Of a DNA stretch of 64,000 bases, positions 53,061 through 62,090 are shown one piece after another. A model generated the notes under the pieces. The model was given only the letters and a program-made list of their open reading frames with translations, searched no databases and was not told where the DNA came from. Both the position numbers and the translations under genes were made by a program. Source of the stretch: Confluentibacter lentus (GTDB lineage: Bacteria; Bacteroidota; Bacteroidia; Flavobacteriales; Flavobacteriaceae); the NCBI RefSeq assembly GCF_002806995.1, contig NZ_NIHE01000003.1, positions 248,001 to 312,000 on the forward strand, in the 5' to 3' direction. Numbering within the stretch: the stretch's first letter is position 1; every line of letters starts with the position of its first letter.

Positions 53061-54137
53061 ATGAAAAAAAGAGTGTTTTTAGTCTTTGGGGTTGTTTGCT
53101 TCCTTGGACTTTATTCATGTTCAAAAACCAGCATCGAAGATTCGGAGGAACTTCAATCTGAGCAGCTATCCGCTAAACATAGCAACGGAAAAAAGCATAA
53201 TGGCTCATCAAATATTTATGACCCATTTAAACTTGTTTCTCCTAGCTCACATGGACAATTAACTACCATCCAAGCAGGATTTACTTTTACAGAAGGGCCA
53301 GCCGTAGATAAGCATGGCAATGTGTTTTTTACCGACCAACCAAACGATAGAATTTATAAATGGTCTGCAAATACAGGATTGGTATCATTATTTTTAGAAG
53401 GTACAGGGCGTGCCAATGGAATGGCTTTTGATAAAGACGGCAATTTAATTGCTTGCGCGGATATGCACGGAGAATTATGGAAAATTTTTCCTGATGGCAG
53501 CCACGAAGTCCTGATTGATAATTATAATGGTAAGTTATTAAATGGACCAAATGATGTATGGATAAATCCTGTAACAGGTGGCATGTACATTACAGACCCC
53601 ATATTTCCAAGAGGCTATTGGGATGTTGATGATCCGCGCGCGCAACCTTGGGAGCCAAACCATTCTGAACAAGCCGATTTTGGTAAAGGCGGTCACGTTT
53701 ATTATTTGGCGCCCGGAGCTACTGAATTAGTTAGGGTGACAACCATGGCTGAATGGAATGACGATTCTTGGCCAAATGGCATTGTTGGAACTCCAGACGG
53801 TAAAAAACTATACGTAAATCAATGGTCTTATAATGGTTCTGGAGGCATTTGGTCTTTCGATATTAATTCTGATGGAACGCTTTCTAACATCAATACGTTC
53901 GTTCCTGGATTAAATTTCTTGGATGGCATGTCTATGGATGATGAAGGGAATGTTTATGTTAGCGGAGGTCCAGGGGTGAGAGCCTATGATCCAAATGGCA
54001 ACAAAATCCTTGAGATTCCTGTTGGTGGACCAACCAACAATGTATTTGCGGGACAGAACAACAAAGAATTGTTTATAACATCACAAACTTTTATTTCTTC
54101 AATAAAGATGAATGTAAAAGGAGTAGAGAAATATTAA
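53061..54137 (+). CDS. SMP-30/gluconolactonase-family lipoprotein
   Basis: A 358-residue lipoprotein (lipobox LYSC near residue 20) with a six-bladed beta-propeller of the SMP-30/gluconolactonase/LRE type. Metal-ligand regions are visible: FTEGPAVDKHGNVFFTD (Glu ligand), NGPNDVWINP (Asn), and LDGMSMDDEGNVYVSGG (Asp). Such enzymes hydrolyse sugar lactones. A 40-residue Ser/Lys/His-rich linker separates the lipid anchor from the propeller. Likely periplasmic or outer-membrane sugar-acid metabolism. Confidence 0.9.
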   Translation: MKKRVFLVFGVVCFLGLYSCSKTSIEDSEELQSEQLSAKHSNGKKHNGSSNIYDPFKLVSPSSHGQLTTIQAGFTFTEGPAVDKHGNVFFTDQPNDRIYKWSANTGLVSLFLEGTGRANGMAFDKDGNLIACADMHGELWKIFPDGSHEVLIDNYNGKLLNGPNDVWINPVTGGMYITDPIFPRGYWDVDDPRAQPWEPNHSEQADFGKGGHVYYLAPGATELVRVTTMAEWNDDSWPNGIVGTPDGKKLYVNQWSYNGSGGIWSFDINSDGTLSNINTFVPGLNFLDGMSMDDEGNVYVSGGPGVRAYDPNGNKILEIPVGGPTNNVFAGQNNKELFITSQTFISSIKMNVKGVEKY

Positions 54138-54216
54138 TACCCTCAAATCTGTTGTCATCATTTAAAATCATTAGTGATGACCAAATATAATTATATGGCT
54201 AAATTTTAATGAATAT

Positions 54217-54250
54217 AAAAAGCACTTTTGTTTTAAAAAAGTGCTTTTTC
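54217..54250 (+). terminator. Terminator after the SMP-30 gene
   Basis: Stem AAAAAGCACTTTT / AAAAGTGCTTTTT, 13 pairs, 7-base loop. Confidence 0.85.
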
Positions 54251-54322
54251 ATTATTACTAGCATTTGAAATTATTAACGTCTATTGTTTTTTCTTAATTT
54301 TATAAGGGCTAATTCAATCCAT

Positions 54323-55348
54323 ATGTCTATAAAATACATAATCTGTAAAAATTGTGAACGCACATTTAAAGATGAATATAATTTTTGTCCCTATTGCGGA
54401 CAAGATGATAAAGAAAAATTGACATTGGGCGTTTTGTTTTATAACACTATAAGTAACTATTTTTCGGTTGATGCTAGGTTTTTCAAAAGTTTTATCCCCT
54501 TAATGGCTAAGCCAGGGTATTTGCCACAACGCTTTGTACAAGGAAAACGATTGTTGTATTTACATCCGGCACAAATGTATTTGTTTATATCTGTGATTTT
54601 CTTCTTTTTGTTTTCATTTATAAGCAGAGATCAAATAGAGAAGGATAACAGCGTTTTGAATGAAGATTCAAAACCAATTACAGTAATTGATTCCACTAAA
54701 ATAAACGAAAGATTAAAGAAGGAAGGTATTGAGGTTAGGGGAATAACTGATTTGGATTCGATTTTAAAAACCCAAAAATCCAATGATTTAAATTCAGATT
54801 TAATAAGCTTCGATTTTAACAAAGTAAAAGCTGATTCTCTGATTAAATTAAATGCCCCTGAAGCAGACATTTTAAAATCTATGGGGATGCCAGATGATGC
54901 TGGGTTTTTCAAAAGAAAGCTATATTCACAAATGCTTAAGCTTTATAAGCAGCGTAATGGTGGTTCTTTGCTTCAGGGTTTTTATGATAGTATCCCCATA
55001 GCTATGTTTGTATTGTTGCCTATTTTCGCTTTTATTTTAAAACTATTATATTATAAAAAGGGAAGTTTTTCGCACCATTTGGTTTTCAGTTTTTATTTCT
55101 TCGCCTTTTTATTTATGGTTTTTAGTTTTCTGGTTTTTATTGACTTAGTTTTTGAAATATCTTTTTGGATTGAGCTATTAGTCATGCTATCAACCTTTTT
55201 CTATTTATTTTTAGCAGTAAAACGGTTTTATGGTGAAGGGTATTTTTTGAGTTTTATAAAGAGCAATGTAGCAGCCATGACCTTTTTATTGTTTGTAGCT
55301 CCTTTAGCCGCTGCTATTATGTTTTTAATAGCATTTCTATTTTATTGA
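54323..55348 (+). CDS. DUF3667 family zinc-ribbon membrane protein
   Basis: 341 residues from the ATG at 54323. The first ~30 residues are a zinc ribbon (CKNCERTF and FCPYCGQ), followed by FKSFIPLMAKPGYLPQRFVQGKR (DUF3667 landmark in part), one transmembrane helix (about 85-103), a polar periplasmic or cytoplasmic domain of about 110 residues and three or four more helices at the end. Uncharacterised Bacteroidota family. It ends five bases before the convergent uvrA gene, with no terminator between them. Confidence 0.85.
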   Translation: MSIKYIICKNCERTFKDEYNFCPYCGQDDKEKLTLGVLFYNTISNYFSVDARFFKSFIPLMAKPGYLPQRFVQGKRLLYLHPAQMYLFISVIFFFLFSFISRDQIEKDNSVLNEDSKPITVIDSTKINERLKKEGIEVRGITDLDSILKTQKSNDLNSDLISFDFNKVKADSLIKLNAPEADILKSMGMPDDAGFFKRKLYSQMLKLYKQRNGGSLLQGFYDSIPIAMFVLLPIFAFILKLLYYKKGSFSHHLVFSFYFFAFLFMVFSFLVFIDLVFEISFWIELLVMLSTFFYLFLAVKRFYGEGYFLSFIKSNVAAMTFLLFVAPLAAAIMFLIAFLFY

Positions 55349-55353
55349 TTCAA

Positions 55354-58140
55354 TCAAAGTTTCTCTCTTAAATACTTAGCAATTTGGGATTCTTTAGAAT
55401 TTATTATGTTTTCAGGAGCCCCAGAAGCTACCAAATAACCGCCATGTTCACCACCATTTGGGCCTAAATCAATAATATAATCGGCACATTTAATTAAGTC
55501 TATATTATGTTCTACGACAATTATGGAATGTCCGATTTCAATCAAGGCATTAAACGATTTTAACAATTTTTGAATGTCATGAAAATGCAATCCGGTTGTA
55601 GGCTCGTCAAATATAAAGAGTGCTTTTTCTTTATTATTTCCTTTACCTAAAAACGATGCTAATTTTATACGTTGTGCTTCGCCACCAGAAAGGGTAGAAG
55701 AGCTTTGCCCTAAAGTCACGTAACCCAAACCAACATCTTGTAGCGGTTGCAATTTTGTTTTAATTTTAGTTTGCTTGTTAGCTTCAAAAAAAGCAATGGC
55801 ATCATCAATGGTTAGGTTTAAAATATCATCAATATTTTTATCTGCAAACGTGACTTCCAAAACTTCTTTTTTAAAACGTTTTCCTTTACAAGTTTCGCAT
55901 TCTAGGTGTACATCGGCCATGAATTGCATTTCAATGGTTACTTCACCTTCACCTTTGCAAGTCTCACAACGTCCGCCATCTACGTTAAAAGAAAAGTGCT
56001 TAGCTTGATAATTTCTAAGCGAACTTAATTTCTGATTGGCAAACAAGGTTCTAATATCATCATAAGCTTTTATGTAGGTTACTGGATTCGAACGTGACGA
56101 CCTTCCAATAGGATTTTGATCGACAAACTCTATATGTTTGATAATATTGAAATTTCCTTCTAATGAAGTAAACTGACCGGCCTTATCGCTAAAATCGGTT
56201 AATTTTTTCTGAAGGGCTGGGTATAATATTTTTTTCACCAACGTACTTTTTCCACTACCAGAAACACCTGTAATTACTGTGAGCATTTCCAAAGGAAAAC
56301 GAACATCGATGTTCTTTAAATTGTTTTCCCTAGCACCAATTACATCAATATAGTATTTTGAAGTCCGACGCTTTTTAGGAACTTCAATGGACATGGTTTC
56401 ATTCAAATACTTTGCCGTTAATGAACTTGATGCCAATATATCTGAATAAGTGCCTTGTGCAACGACATGACCGCCAAAAGTGCCTGCTTCCGGACCAATA
56501 TCAATGATATAATCGGCTGCTTTCATAATATCCTCATCATGTTCTACCACAATAACGGTATTTCCTAAATCACGAAGTGATTTTAAAACAACTATTAAAC
56601 GTTCGGTATCTTTAGGATGCAGACCAATACTAGGTTCGTCTAAAATATACATGGAGCCAACTAAACTGCTTCCTAAAGATGTTGCCAAATTTATACGCTG
56701 ACTCTCACCACCCGAAAGTGTGTTTGATCGCCTGTTTAATGTTAAATAATTCAAACCAACATTAGAAAGGAATGATAACCGGTTATTAATTTCCTTTAAT
56801 AATCTGTTAGCTATTTGGGTATCATAATCGCTTAATTCTAGTTGATTAAAGAAATGGGCTAATCTGTCTAAAGGCATTTCAACCAAATCGGTTATGGTAG
56901 CTCCTCCGACTTTAATATAATTGGCTTCAATGCGCAAACGTTTCCCATTGCAAGCTTTGCATTTTGTTTTTCCGCGATAGCGCGATAACATGACGCGATT
57001 TTGGATTTTATATGCTTTAGCTTCCAATTCGGCAAAAAAGGAATTTAATCCTTCGAAATACTGGTTGCCATCCCAAATAAGTTGTTTTTGCCCTTCAGTT
57101 AACTGAAAATAAGGCTTGTGTATGGGAAAATCGAATTTATGTGAATTATTGACCAATTGATCCCTGTACCAACTCATGCTTTCTCCGCGCCAAGGAAAAA
57201 TAGCATTTTCGTATATGGATAGTGCGGTATTTGGAATCACTAAATCGTCGTCAATGCCAATAATATCACCATAGCCTTCACATTTAGGGCAAGCACCATA
57301 GGGATTGTTAAAACTGAATAGATGGATGTTCGGTTCTAAAAAATTAATACCATCCAATTCAAATTTATTGCTAAAATAACGTTGTTTCGTATTAGACAAG
57401 GTTTCGATGATGCATTCGCCTTTGCCTTCAAAAAAAGCAGTTTCTATGGCATCTGCCAATCTGTTTAAAAAATCTTCTTCGGTTTTTAAAACAATTCTAT
57501 CAACAACAATAAACGCATTTTTATGTGTTTCTTTATCGATTTTAAGGTCTTCGATTCTTAAAACTTCTTTACCGACTTTTATTCTCGCGTACCCTTGTTG
57601 CTGTAATGCTTTAAGCTTATCGTTCATGGTTCTTCCTTCTTCCAAATGAATAGGAGCGAGTAGGAGAAGTTTTTCAGCTTCGGGAAACGATTTTAAATAC
57701 TCTAAAACATCTGTAACGGTATCTTTTTTAACTTCGTTGCCAGAAATTGGGGAATATGTCTTGCCTATTCTGGCAAATAGCAATTTAAGATAATCGTATA
57801 TCTCCGTACTGGTACCAACTGTTGAGCGTGGATTGGTGGAATTTACTTTTTGTTCGATGGCAATCGCTGGCGCAATACCTTTTATGTAATCTACTTTTGG
57901 CTTATCGAGCCTTCCTAAAAACTGTCTGGCATAACTCGATAAACTTTCTACATAACGTCTTTGTCCTTCTGCATACAACGTATCAAAAGCCAAACTGGAT
58001 TTTCCTGAGCCCGATAATCCAGTAATAACCACTAATTTGTTTCTTGGTATAACGACATCAATATTTTTTAAATTATGCAGTTTAGCACCTTTAATGATAA
58101 TGTTTTCTTTTGGATTTACTTCCGTAATATTAGTAGCCAT
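55354..58140 (-). CDS. uvrA: Excinuclease ABC subunit A
   Basis: A 928-residue ABC-type ATPase that finds bulky DNA lesions and loads UvrB. Two nucleotide-binding sites: Walker A GLSGSGKSSLAFD and GVSGSGKSTLV; signature LSGGESQRINLA and LSGGEAQRIKLA. Zinc modules CPKCEGYGD and CKAC/CETCKGEG are seen. Bacteroidota often have two UvrA paralogues; this one is of normal length and complete, and no other uvr gene is near. Confidence 0.96.
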   Translation of the reverse strand: MATNITEVNPKENIIIKGAKLHNLKNIDVVIPRNKLVVITGLSGSGKSSLAFDTLYAEGQRRYVESLSSYARQFLGRLDKPKVDYIKGIAPAIAIEQKVNSTNPRSTVGTSTEIYDYLKLLFARIGKTYSPISGNEVKKDTVTDVLEYLKSFPEAEKLLLLAPIHLEEGRTMNDKLKALQQQGYARIKVGKEVLRIEDLKIDKETHKNAFIVVDRIVLKTEEDFLNRLADAIETAFFEGKGECIIETLSNTKQRYFSNKFELDGINFLEPNIHLFSFNNPYGACPKCEGYGDIIGIDDDLVIPNTALSIYENAIFPWRGESMSWYRDQLVNNSHKFDFPIHKPYFQLTEGQKQLIWDGNQYFEGLNSFFAELEAKAYKIQNRVMLSRYRGKTKCKACNGKRLRIEANYIKVGGATITDLVEMPLDRLAHFFNQLELSDYDTQIANRLLKEINNRLSFLSNVGLNYLTLNRRSNTLSGGESQRINLATSLGSSLVGSMYILDEPSIGLHPKDTERLIVVLKSLRDLGNTVIVVEHDEDIMKAADYIIDIGPEAGTFGGHVVAQGTYSDILASSSLTAKYLNETMSIEVPKKRRTSKYYIDVIGARENNLKNIDVRFPLEMLTVITGVSGSGKSTLVKKILYPALQKKLTDFSDKAGQFTSLEGNFNIIKHIEFVDQNPIGRSSRSNPVTYIKAYDDIRTLFANQKLSSLRNYQAKHFSFNVDGGRCETCKGEGEVTIEMQFMADVHLECETCKGKRFKKEVLEVTFADKNIDDILNLTIDDAIAFFEANKQTKIKTKLQPLQDVGLGYVTLGQSSSTLSGGEAQRIKLASFLGKGNNKEKALFIFDEPTTGLHFHDIQKLLKSFNALIEIGHSIIVVEHNIDLIKCADYIIDLGPNGGEHGGYLVASGAPENIINSKESQIAKYLREKL

Positions 58141-58236
58141 ATATGCATTAGAGAATAAGTTTGTAAAGATAACATAAGTATTACAACCTAAAAAGCCGAT
58201 TTTATCTTAAAGAAATATTAAAAAAATATATTAAAT

Positions 58237-58269
58237 TTTGTTTTTTAGGAATGATTGTTGTTATATTTG
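58237..58269 (+). promoter_or_regulatory. Promoter of the sigma factor gene
   Basis: TTTG at 58237-58240 and TATATTTG at 58262-58269 with a 21-base spacer. It implies a leader of about 105 bases that holds the hairpin CGAAG-GCTA-CTTCG at 58345-58358, ending about 20 bases before the ATG. Confidence 0.6.
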
Positions 58270-58378
58270 ATTCGTAGATTGCATAAACATATAAATACCA
58301 GCCTATAGCACAAAATTACTTTTAAACTATTAACCCCCAAGCAACGAAGGCTACTTCGAGGCATTAAAAGTAATTATT

Positions 58379-58963
58379 ATGCAATACGAACTTATAACAG
58401 ATGCTACCCTAGTTAGTTGTTACATTAAAGGTGATGAAAGCGCCTTAGAAGTGTTAATAAAGCGACACAAACAAAAAGTCTATAGTTTTATTTATTCGAA
58501 AGTTTATGATAAGGATGTCGCTGAAGATATTTTTCAGGACACTTTTATCAAAGTTATTCGCACTCTTAAAAAAGGGAATTACAATGAAGAAGGTAAGTTT
58601 TTACCCTGGGTTATGCGGATCTCCCACAATCTAGTTATTGATTTTTTTAGAAAAAGTAACAGAATGCCCAAGTTTGATAATGCAGGTGAGTTCAGTATTT
58701 TTTCCGTATTGAGTGATACTAGTCTAAATGCTGAAAATAGCATCATAAAAGAGCAAGTAGAATTTGATGTAAGACGCTTGGTTGACGAACTTCCTGAAGA
58801 CCAAAAAGAAGTTCTTTTGATGCGGATTTATGATGACTTAAGCTTTAAGGAAATATCAGATAAAACGGGTGTTAGCATCAATACGGCTTTGGGGCGTATG
58901 CGCTATGCATTAATTAATTTGCGAAAAATAATTGATAAGCATAATATTGTTTTAACAAATTAA
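58379..58963 (+). CDS. ECF-type sigma-70 factor
   Basis: A 194-residue RNA polymerase sigma factor with region 2 (VYSFIYSKVYDKDVAEDIFQ ... FLPWVMRISHNLVIDFFRK) and region 4 (LPEDQKEVLLMRIYDDLSFK ... VSINTALGRMRYAL). No anti-sigma gene with a transmembrane segment follows; instead a 48-residue frame does. Length and layout are those of extracytoplasmic-function sigma factors. Its target promoters are unknown. The promoter and a leader hairpin lie upstream. Confidence 0.9.
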   Translation: MQYELITDATLVSCYIKGDESALEVLIKRHKQKVYSFIYSKVYDKDVAEDIFQDTFIKVIRTLKKGNYNEEGKFLPWVMRISHNLVIDFFRKSNRMPKFDNAGEFSIFSVLSDTSLNAENSIIKEQVEFDVRRLVDELPEDQKEVLLMRIYDDLSFKEISDKTGVSINTALGRMRYALINLRKIIDKHNIVLTN

Positions 58964-59027
58964 TACAATTTATACAATAAAGTAATTTTTGATGCGTTAT
59001 TAATTTATTAACGTATAATTTATTAAA

Positions 59028-59174
59028 ATGGCAAAAAATTACTTTAAAACATCCATTGAAACACCTAATGATTTAAAACCCAAAGAAGAAACCATTAATT
59101 TTATCCTAAATTATTCGAAGGCTTTAAGTGTTATTAAGTCTGATAAGGTGAAGTTTGAATTAGTATTAAACTAA
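59028..59174 (+). CDS. 48-residue protein downstream of the sigma factor
   Basis: A short frame with ATG at 59028 and TAA at 59172-59174. The product starts MAKNYFKTSIETPNDLKPKE and continues with ETINFILNYSKALSVIKSDK and ends in FELVLN. It is soluble, charged at the front and helical at the end. I do not recognise a family with a name, but similar tiny proteins behind sigma factors seem common in flavobacteria. It lies 64 bases after the sigma gene and directly before a strong terminator, so it closes that transcript. Confidence 0.75.
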   Translation: MAKNYFKTSIETPNDLKPKEETINFILNYSKALSVIKSDKVKFELVLN

Positions 59175-59182
59175 ATCTTTGG

Positions 59183-59219
59183 AAAAGTCCTAACCTAATT
59201 AATCGGTTAGGACTTTTTT
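59183..59219. terminator. Terminator between the sigma unit and nth
   Basis: Stem AAAAGTCCTAACC / GGTTAGGACTTTT, 13 pairs; T-run after. Confidence 0.88.
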
Positions 59220-59220
59220 A

Positions 59221-59886
59221 TTATGGTTTGTTTCCCTTTGATTGATGATAGAAATCAATTACAGATTTCCTACCGATGGTCTTCGTTATGATGTCTTTAT
59301 TTAAATCCCAGCCTCTTGCAGGCGAATATTCCCTACCATACCAAATAATCTGTAAATGTAAGTCGTTCCAAATGTCTCTAGGAAATAATCGTTTTGCATC
59401 CTTTTCAGTCTGAACTACATTTTTACCATTGCTTAAATTCCAACGGTACATCAATCTGTGGATATGTGTATCAACGGGAAAAGCCGGAACACCAAATGCT
59501 TGGGACATGACCACGCTAGCTGTTTTATGCCCGACGGCAGGCAAGGCTTCCAAAGCTTCAAAACTTTGGGGTACTTGTCCGTTATGTTTTTCAATAAGAA
59601 TCTGCGATAATCCATGAATGCCTTTGCTTTTCATGGGAGACAAACCTACAGGTTTAATGATATCCCTAATGTCATCAACCGAAAGTTTTACCATATCATA
59701 CGGATTATCGGCCTTTTCAAATAATAAAGGTGTTATTTTATTCACGCGGACATCGGTACTTTGAGCCGATAACAGCACAGCAATAAGCAGAGTGTAAGGG
59801 TCTTTATGGTCTAAAGGAATTGGTATTTCAGGGTAAAGCGCATTTAAGGTATTAATAATAAACGCAACGCTTTCTTGTTTGGTCAT
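59221..59886 (-). CDS. nth: Endonuclease III-like glycosylase without an iron-sulfur cluster
   Basis: 221 residues from the ATG at 59884-59886; a TTG six codons upstream is ruled out by the -7 element at 59908-59915. A HhH-GPD DNA glycosylase/AP lyase for oxidised pyrimidines. The hairpin-helix-hairpin region LEALPAVGHKTASVVMS has the catalytic Lys, and PVDTHIHRLMYR the catalytic Asp. The usual C-terminal Cys-x6-Cys-x2-Cys-x5-Cys cluster site is absent, and the protein has no cysteine at all. Confidence 0.9.
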   Translation of the reverse strand: MTKQESVAFIINTLNALYPEIPIPLDHKDPYTLLIAVLLSAQSTDVRVNKITPLLFEKADNPYDMVKLSVDDIRDIIKPVGLSPMKSKGIHGLSQILIEKHNGQVPQSFEALEALPAVGHKTASVVMSQAFGVPAFPVDTHIHRLMYRWNLSNGKNVVQTEKDAKRLFPRDIWNDLHLQIIWYGREYSPARGWDLNKDIITKTIGRKSVIDFYHQSKGNKP

Positions 59887-59907
59887 TCGGTTGTATTTTA
59901 GCAATTA

Positions 59908-59915
59908 CAAAGTTA
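59908..59915 (-). promoter_or_regulatory. Candidate -7 element of nth
   Basis: Minus strand reads TAACTTTG, 21 bases before the ATG; it lies upstream of the TTG alternative by 3 bases. Confidence 0.5.
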
Positions 59916-59921
59916 AAAAAT

Positions 59922-60374
59922 ATGAACACATTAAAAGTAGGAGATAAGGCTCCAAATTTTAACGCCTTAGACGAAAAAGGAAATCCAATTTCAATGAACG
60001 ATTTTATTGGAAAGAAACTAATTGTTTTTTTCTATCCAAAAGCCAATACACCAACCTGTACCGTAGAGTCTTGTAATTTAAGTGATAATTACAAACTATT
60101 GACCGATAAGGGTTACGAAGTGATAGGAGTAAGTGCGGATAGCCAAAAAGCACAAGCCAATTTTAAAAAGAAATATAAATTTCCTTACCCATTAATTGCT
60201 GATGTTGATAAGGAAGTCATCAACGCTTTTGGAGTTTGGGGTCCCAAAAAGTTTATGGGAAGAACGTTTGATGGCATCCATCGCATCACGTTTGTTATTG
60301 ATGAAAAAGGTATTATAATAAAAGTCATTGATGATGTGAAGGCTAAAAATCACGCGTCACAAATATTAGAGTAA
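59922..60374 (+). CDS. bcp: Thioredoxin-dependent thiol peroxidase (Bcp/PrxQ)
   Basis: A 150-residue peroxiredoxin of the Bcp/PrxQ group. Peroxidatic Cys46 and resolving Cys51 are in the motif ANTPTCTVESCNLSD, so it is the atypical 2-Cys form with the helix-based disulfide. GRTFDGIHRITFVID contains the conserved Arg. It removes hydroperoxides in the cytoplasm with thioredoxin. Pairs divergently with nth, both oxidative-damage genes, and ends at a strong terminator. Confidence 0.95.
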   Translation: MNTLKVGDKAPNFNALDEKGNPISMNDFIGKKLIVFFYPKANTPTCTVESCNLSDNYKLLTDKGYEVIGVSADSQKAQANFKKKYKFPYPLIADVDKEVINAFGVWGPKKFMGRTFDGIHRITFVIDEKGIIIKVIDDVKAKNHASQILE

Positions 60375-60404
60375 AAAAAGCCTCTTTTAATGAGGCTTTT
60401 TTTA
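60373..60404. terminator. Terminator between bcp and the convergent gene
   Basis: Stem AAAAAGCCTC / GAGGCTTTTT with A-run before and T-run after; it overlaps the stop codon of the minus-strand gene. Confidence 0.85.
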
Positions 60405-61880
60405 TTTTCTTTTTTTAAGCGTTATAGGCTTTAACGTTTTTAAGGGTTTACGTGTAAATCCAAAAAGGCGGTAATCCTTAATTAAATCGGCTGTTCCTTC
60501 CGGTACCATATCTTCCCAACCTCTATCCCCATCATCTATCATTTGTAAGATCTGACGTGAAAAGATGCTCATAATACTTTCGTCGTAATCCTTAATATCT
60601 ATTACTTTACCATTATACTTAAAGAATTTATATAATTCCTTCATGCGTGGATATACTTTTAAATTTTCACTATTTATGAGTTCTCCCGTATCTGGATCAA
60701 GCATGGGGTATAAATACACTTTTAAATCCTTAAAAAATAATTTTCCGAAAGCTTCCAAAATACCACCGCTTAAATGGCGATAATATTTTTCATCAAAAAT
60801 ATCAACTAAATTATTAACGCCCATGGCAAGTCCCATCCTTGCTTTGGTATAGTTAGAGAAATATTCAACAACTTTATAGTATTCCTGAAAATTCGAAATC
60901 ATTACCGATTGCCCTAAAGAGCATAACAAATCGGCTCGATCCATAAAATCCTGTTCGTCTATCTCTCCTTCGGCACGTAGATTGGATAATGTAATTTCAA
61001 AAACGACCTCAGTGTTTTCCTTGCTAACTTTATTTTCATTTATAAACATCTCATACGATTTTTCATACATCGCCATGTTTACTTTAGTCACTGGTCTAAA
61101 ACTACCTCGTAATGCCAAAATATTTTTCTTATACAAAATTTTAGCAGGTAATATGTTTTTTCCATCAGGCCCAAACATTACGGCATCTGTCATACCATTA
61201 CGCACTAATTGCAGGCTCATAAGCCTATTATCTACATTTTTAAACGCGGGCCCGGAAAAGTTAATAGTATCAATTTCCAATTGGTCTTTATCCAAATGAT
61301 CATAGAGATAGCGCAATAATTTTTTTGGCTCGTTATACTTGTAAAAAGCACCATAAATTAGATTGAGCCCTAATACGCCCAATGTTTCTTGTTGCAATCT
61401 AGCATCTGTTTCTTTAAAACGAACATGCAAGACAATATCGTTATATTCCTTGCCAGCTTCAATTTGGTATTTAATACCTACCCAACCATGGCCTTTAAAC
61501 TGCTTTGCAAAATCGATTGTAGCAACGGTATTTGCGTAAGCAAAAAATATTTTATTAGGATTTTTGTCCCTGGTAAGGCGTTTTTCAATCAGGTTCATTT
61601 CATGCGTTAGCATTTTTCTAAGACGCGCTTCGGTTACGTAACGGCCATCATCTTCAACGCCATAAATGGCATCACTAAAATCTTTATCGTATGCCGACAT
61701 GGCTTTTGCAATAGTACCTGATGCACCACCAGCTCTAAAAAAATGCCTGCAGGTTTCTTGTCCAGCACCTATCTCTGCAAATGTTCCGTAAATGTTTTCG
61801 TTTAAATTTATTCGAAGCGCTTTCGTCTTTAAAGAGGGAATGTCATCAAACTCTTTGTCTCCTTTGATGGTTATTTCCAT
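60402..61880 (-). CDS. Conserved protein of unknown function, often labelled nicotinate-nucleotide adenylyltransferase
   Basis: 492 residues from the ATG at 61878-61880; the longer frame is rejected because a -7 element (61910-61917) lies in it. The sequence begins MEITIKGDKEFDDIPSLKTK and contains FAEIGAGQETCRHFFRAGG and SAYDKDFSDAIYGVEDDGRY. Close relatives in flavobacteria are, as I recall, often annotated as a nicotinate-nucleotide adenylyltransferase, but the (H/T)xGH motif of nucleotidyltransferases is not visible, so I leave the function open. Soluble, no signal peptide. Confidence 0.8.
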   Translation of the reverse strand: MEITIKGDKEFDDIPSLKTKALRINLNENIYGTFAEIGAGQETCRHFFRAGGASGTIAKAMSAYDKDFSDAIYGVEDDGRYVTEARLRKMLTHEMNLIEKRLTRDKNPNKIFFAYANTVATIDFAKQFKGHGWVGIKYQIEAGKEYNDIVLHVRFKETDARLQQETLGVLGLNLIYGAFYKYNEPKKLLRYLYDHLDKDQLEIDTINFSGPAFKNVDNRLMSLQLVRNGMTDAVMFGPDGKNILPAKILYKKNILALRGSFRPVTKVNMAMYEKSYEMFINENKVSKENTEVVFEITLSNLRAEGEIDEQDFMDRADLLCSLGQSVMISNFQEYYKVVEYFSNYTKARMGLAMGVNNLVDIFDEKYYRHLSGGILEAFGKLFFKDLKVYLYPMLDPDTGELINSENLKVYPRMKELYKFFKYNGKVIDIKDYDESIMSIFSRQILQMIDDGDRGWEDMVPEGTADLIKDYRLFGFTRKPLKTLKPITLKKRK

Positions 61881-61909
61881 ATTACTTTGGGTTACTTTAG
61901 TGAATAAAA

Positions 61910-61917
61910 CAAAGGTA
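61910..61917 (-). promoter_or_regulatory. Candidate -7 element of the conserved unknown gene
   Basis: Minus strand reads TACCTTTG, an exact TAnnTTTG, 29 bases before the ATG; it decides the start. Confidence 0.5.
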
Positions 61918-62090
61918 TCAAATAATGGGGGCAAATAAAAAATTAAGTCTAATTTTGTTAATCGAATACTTAGTTTTGGTTTGAAAGCCAAATGAAAGTT
62001 AATATTTTACGGTTTCTTTAAAAAAAGAGATTAAAAATTATGAATTTAGACCTAGCTTAGCACTCTTTTGATTTTAAATAATATTATTTT

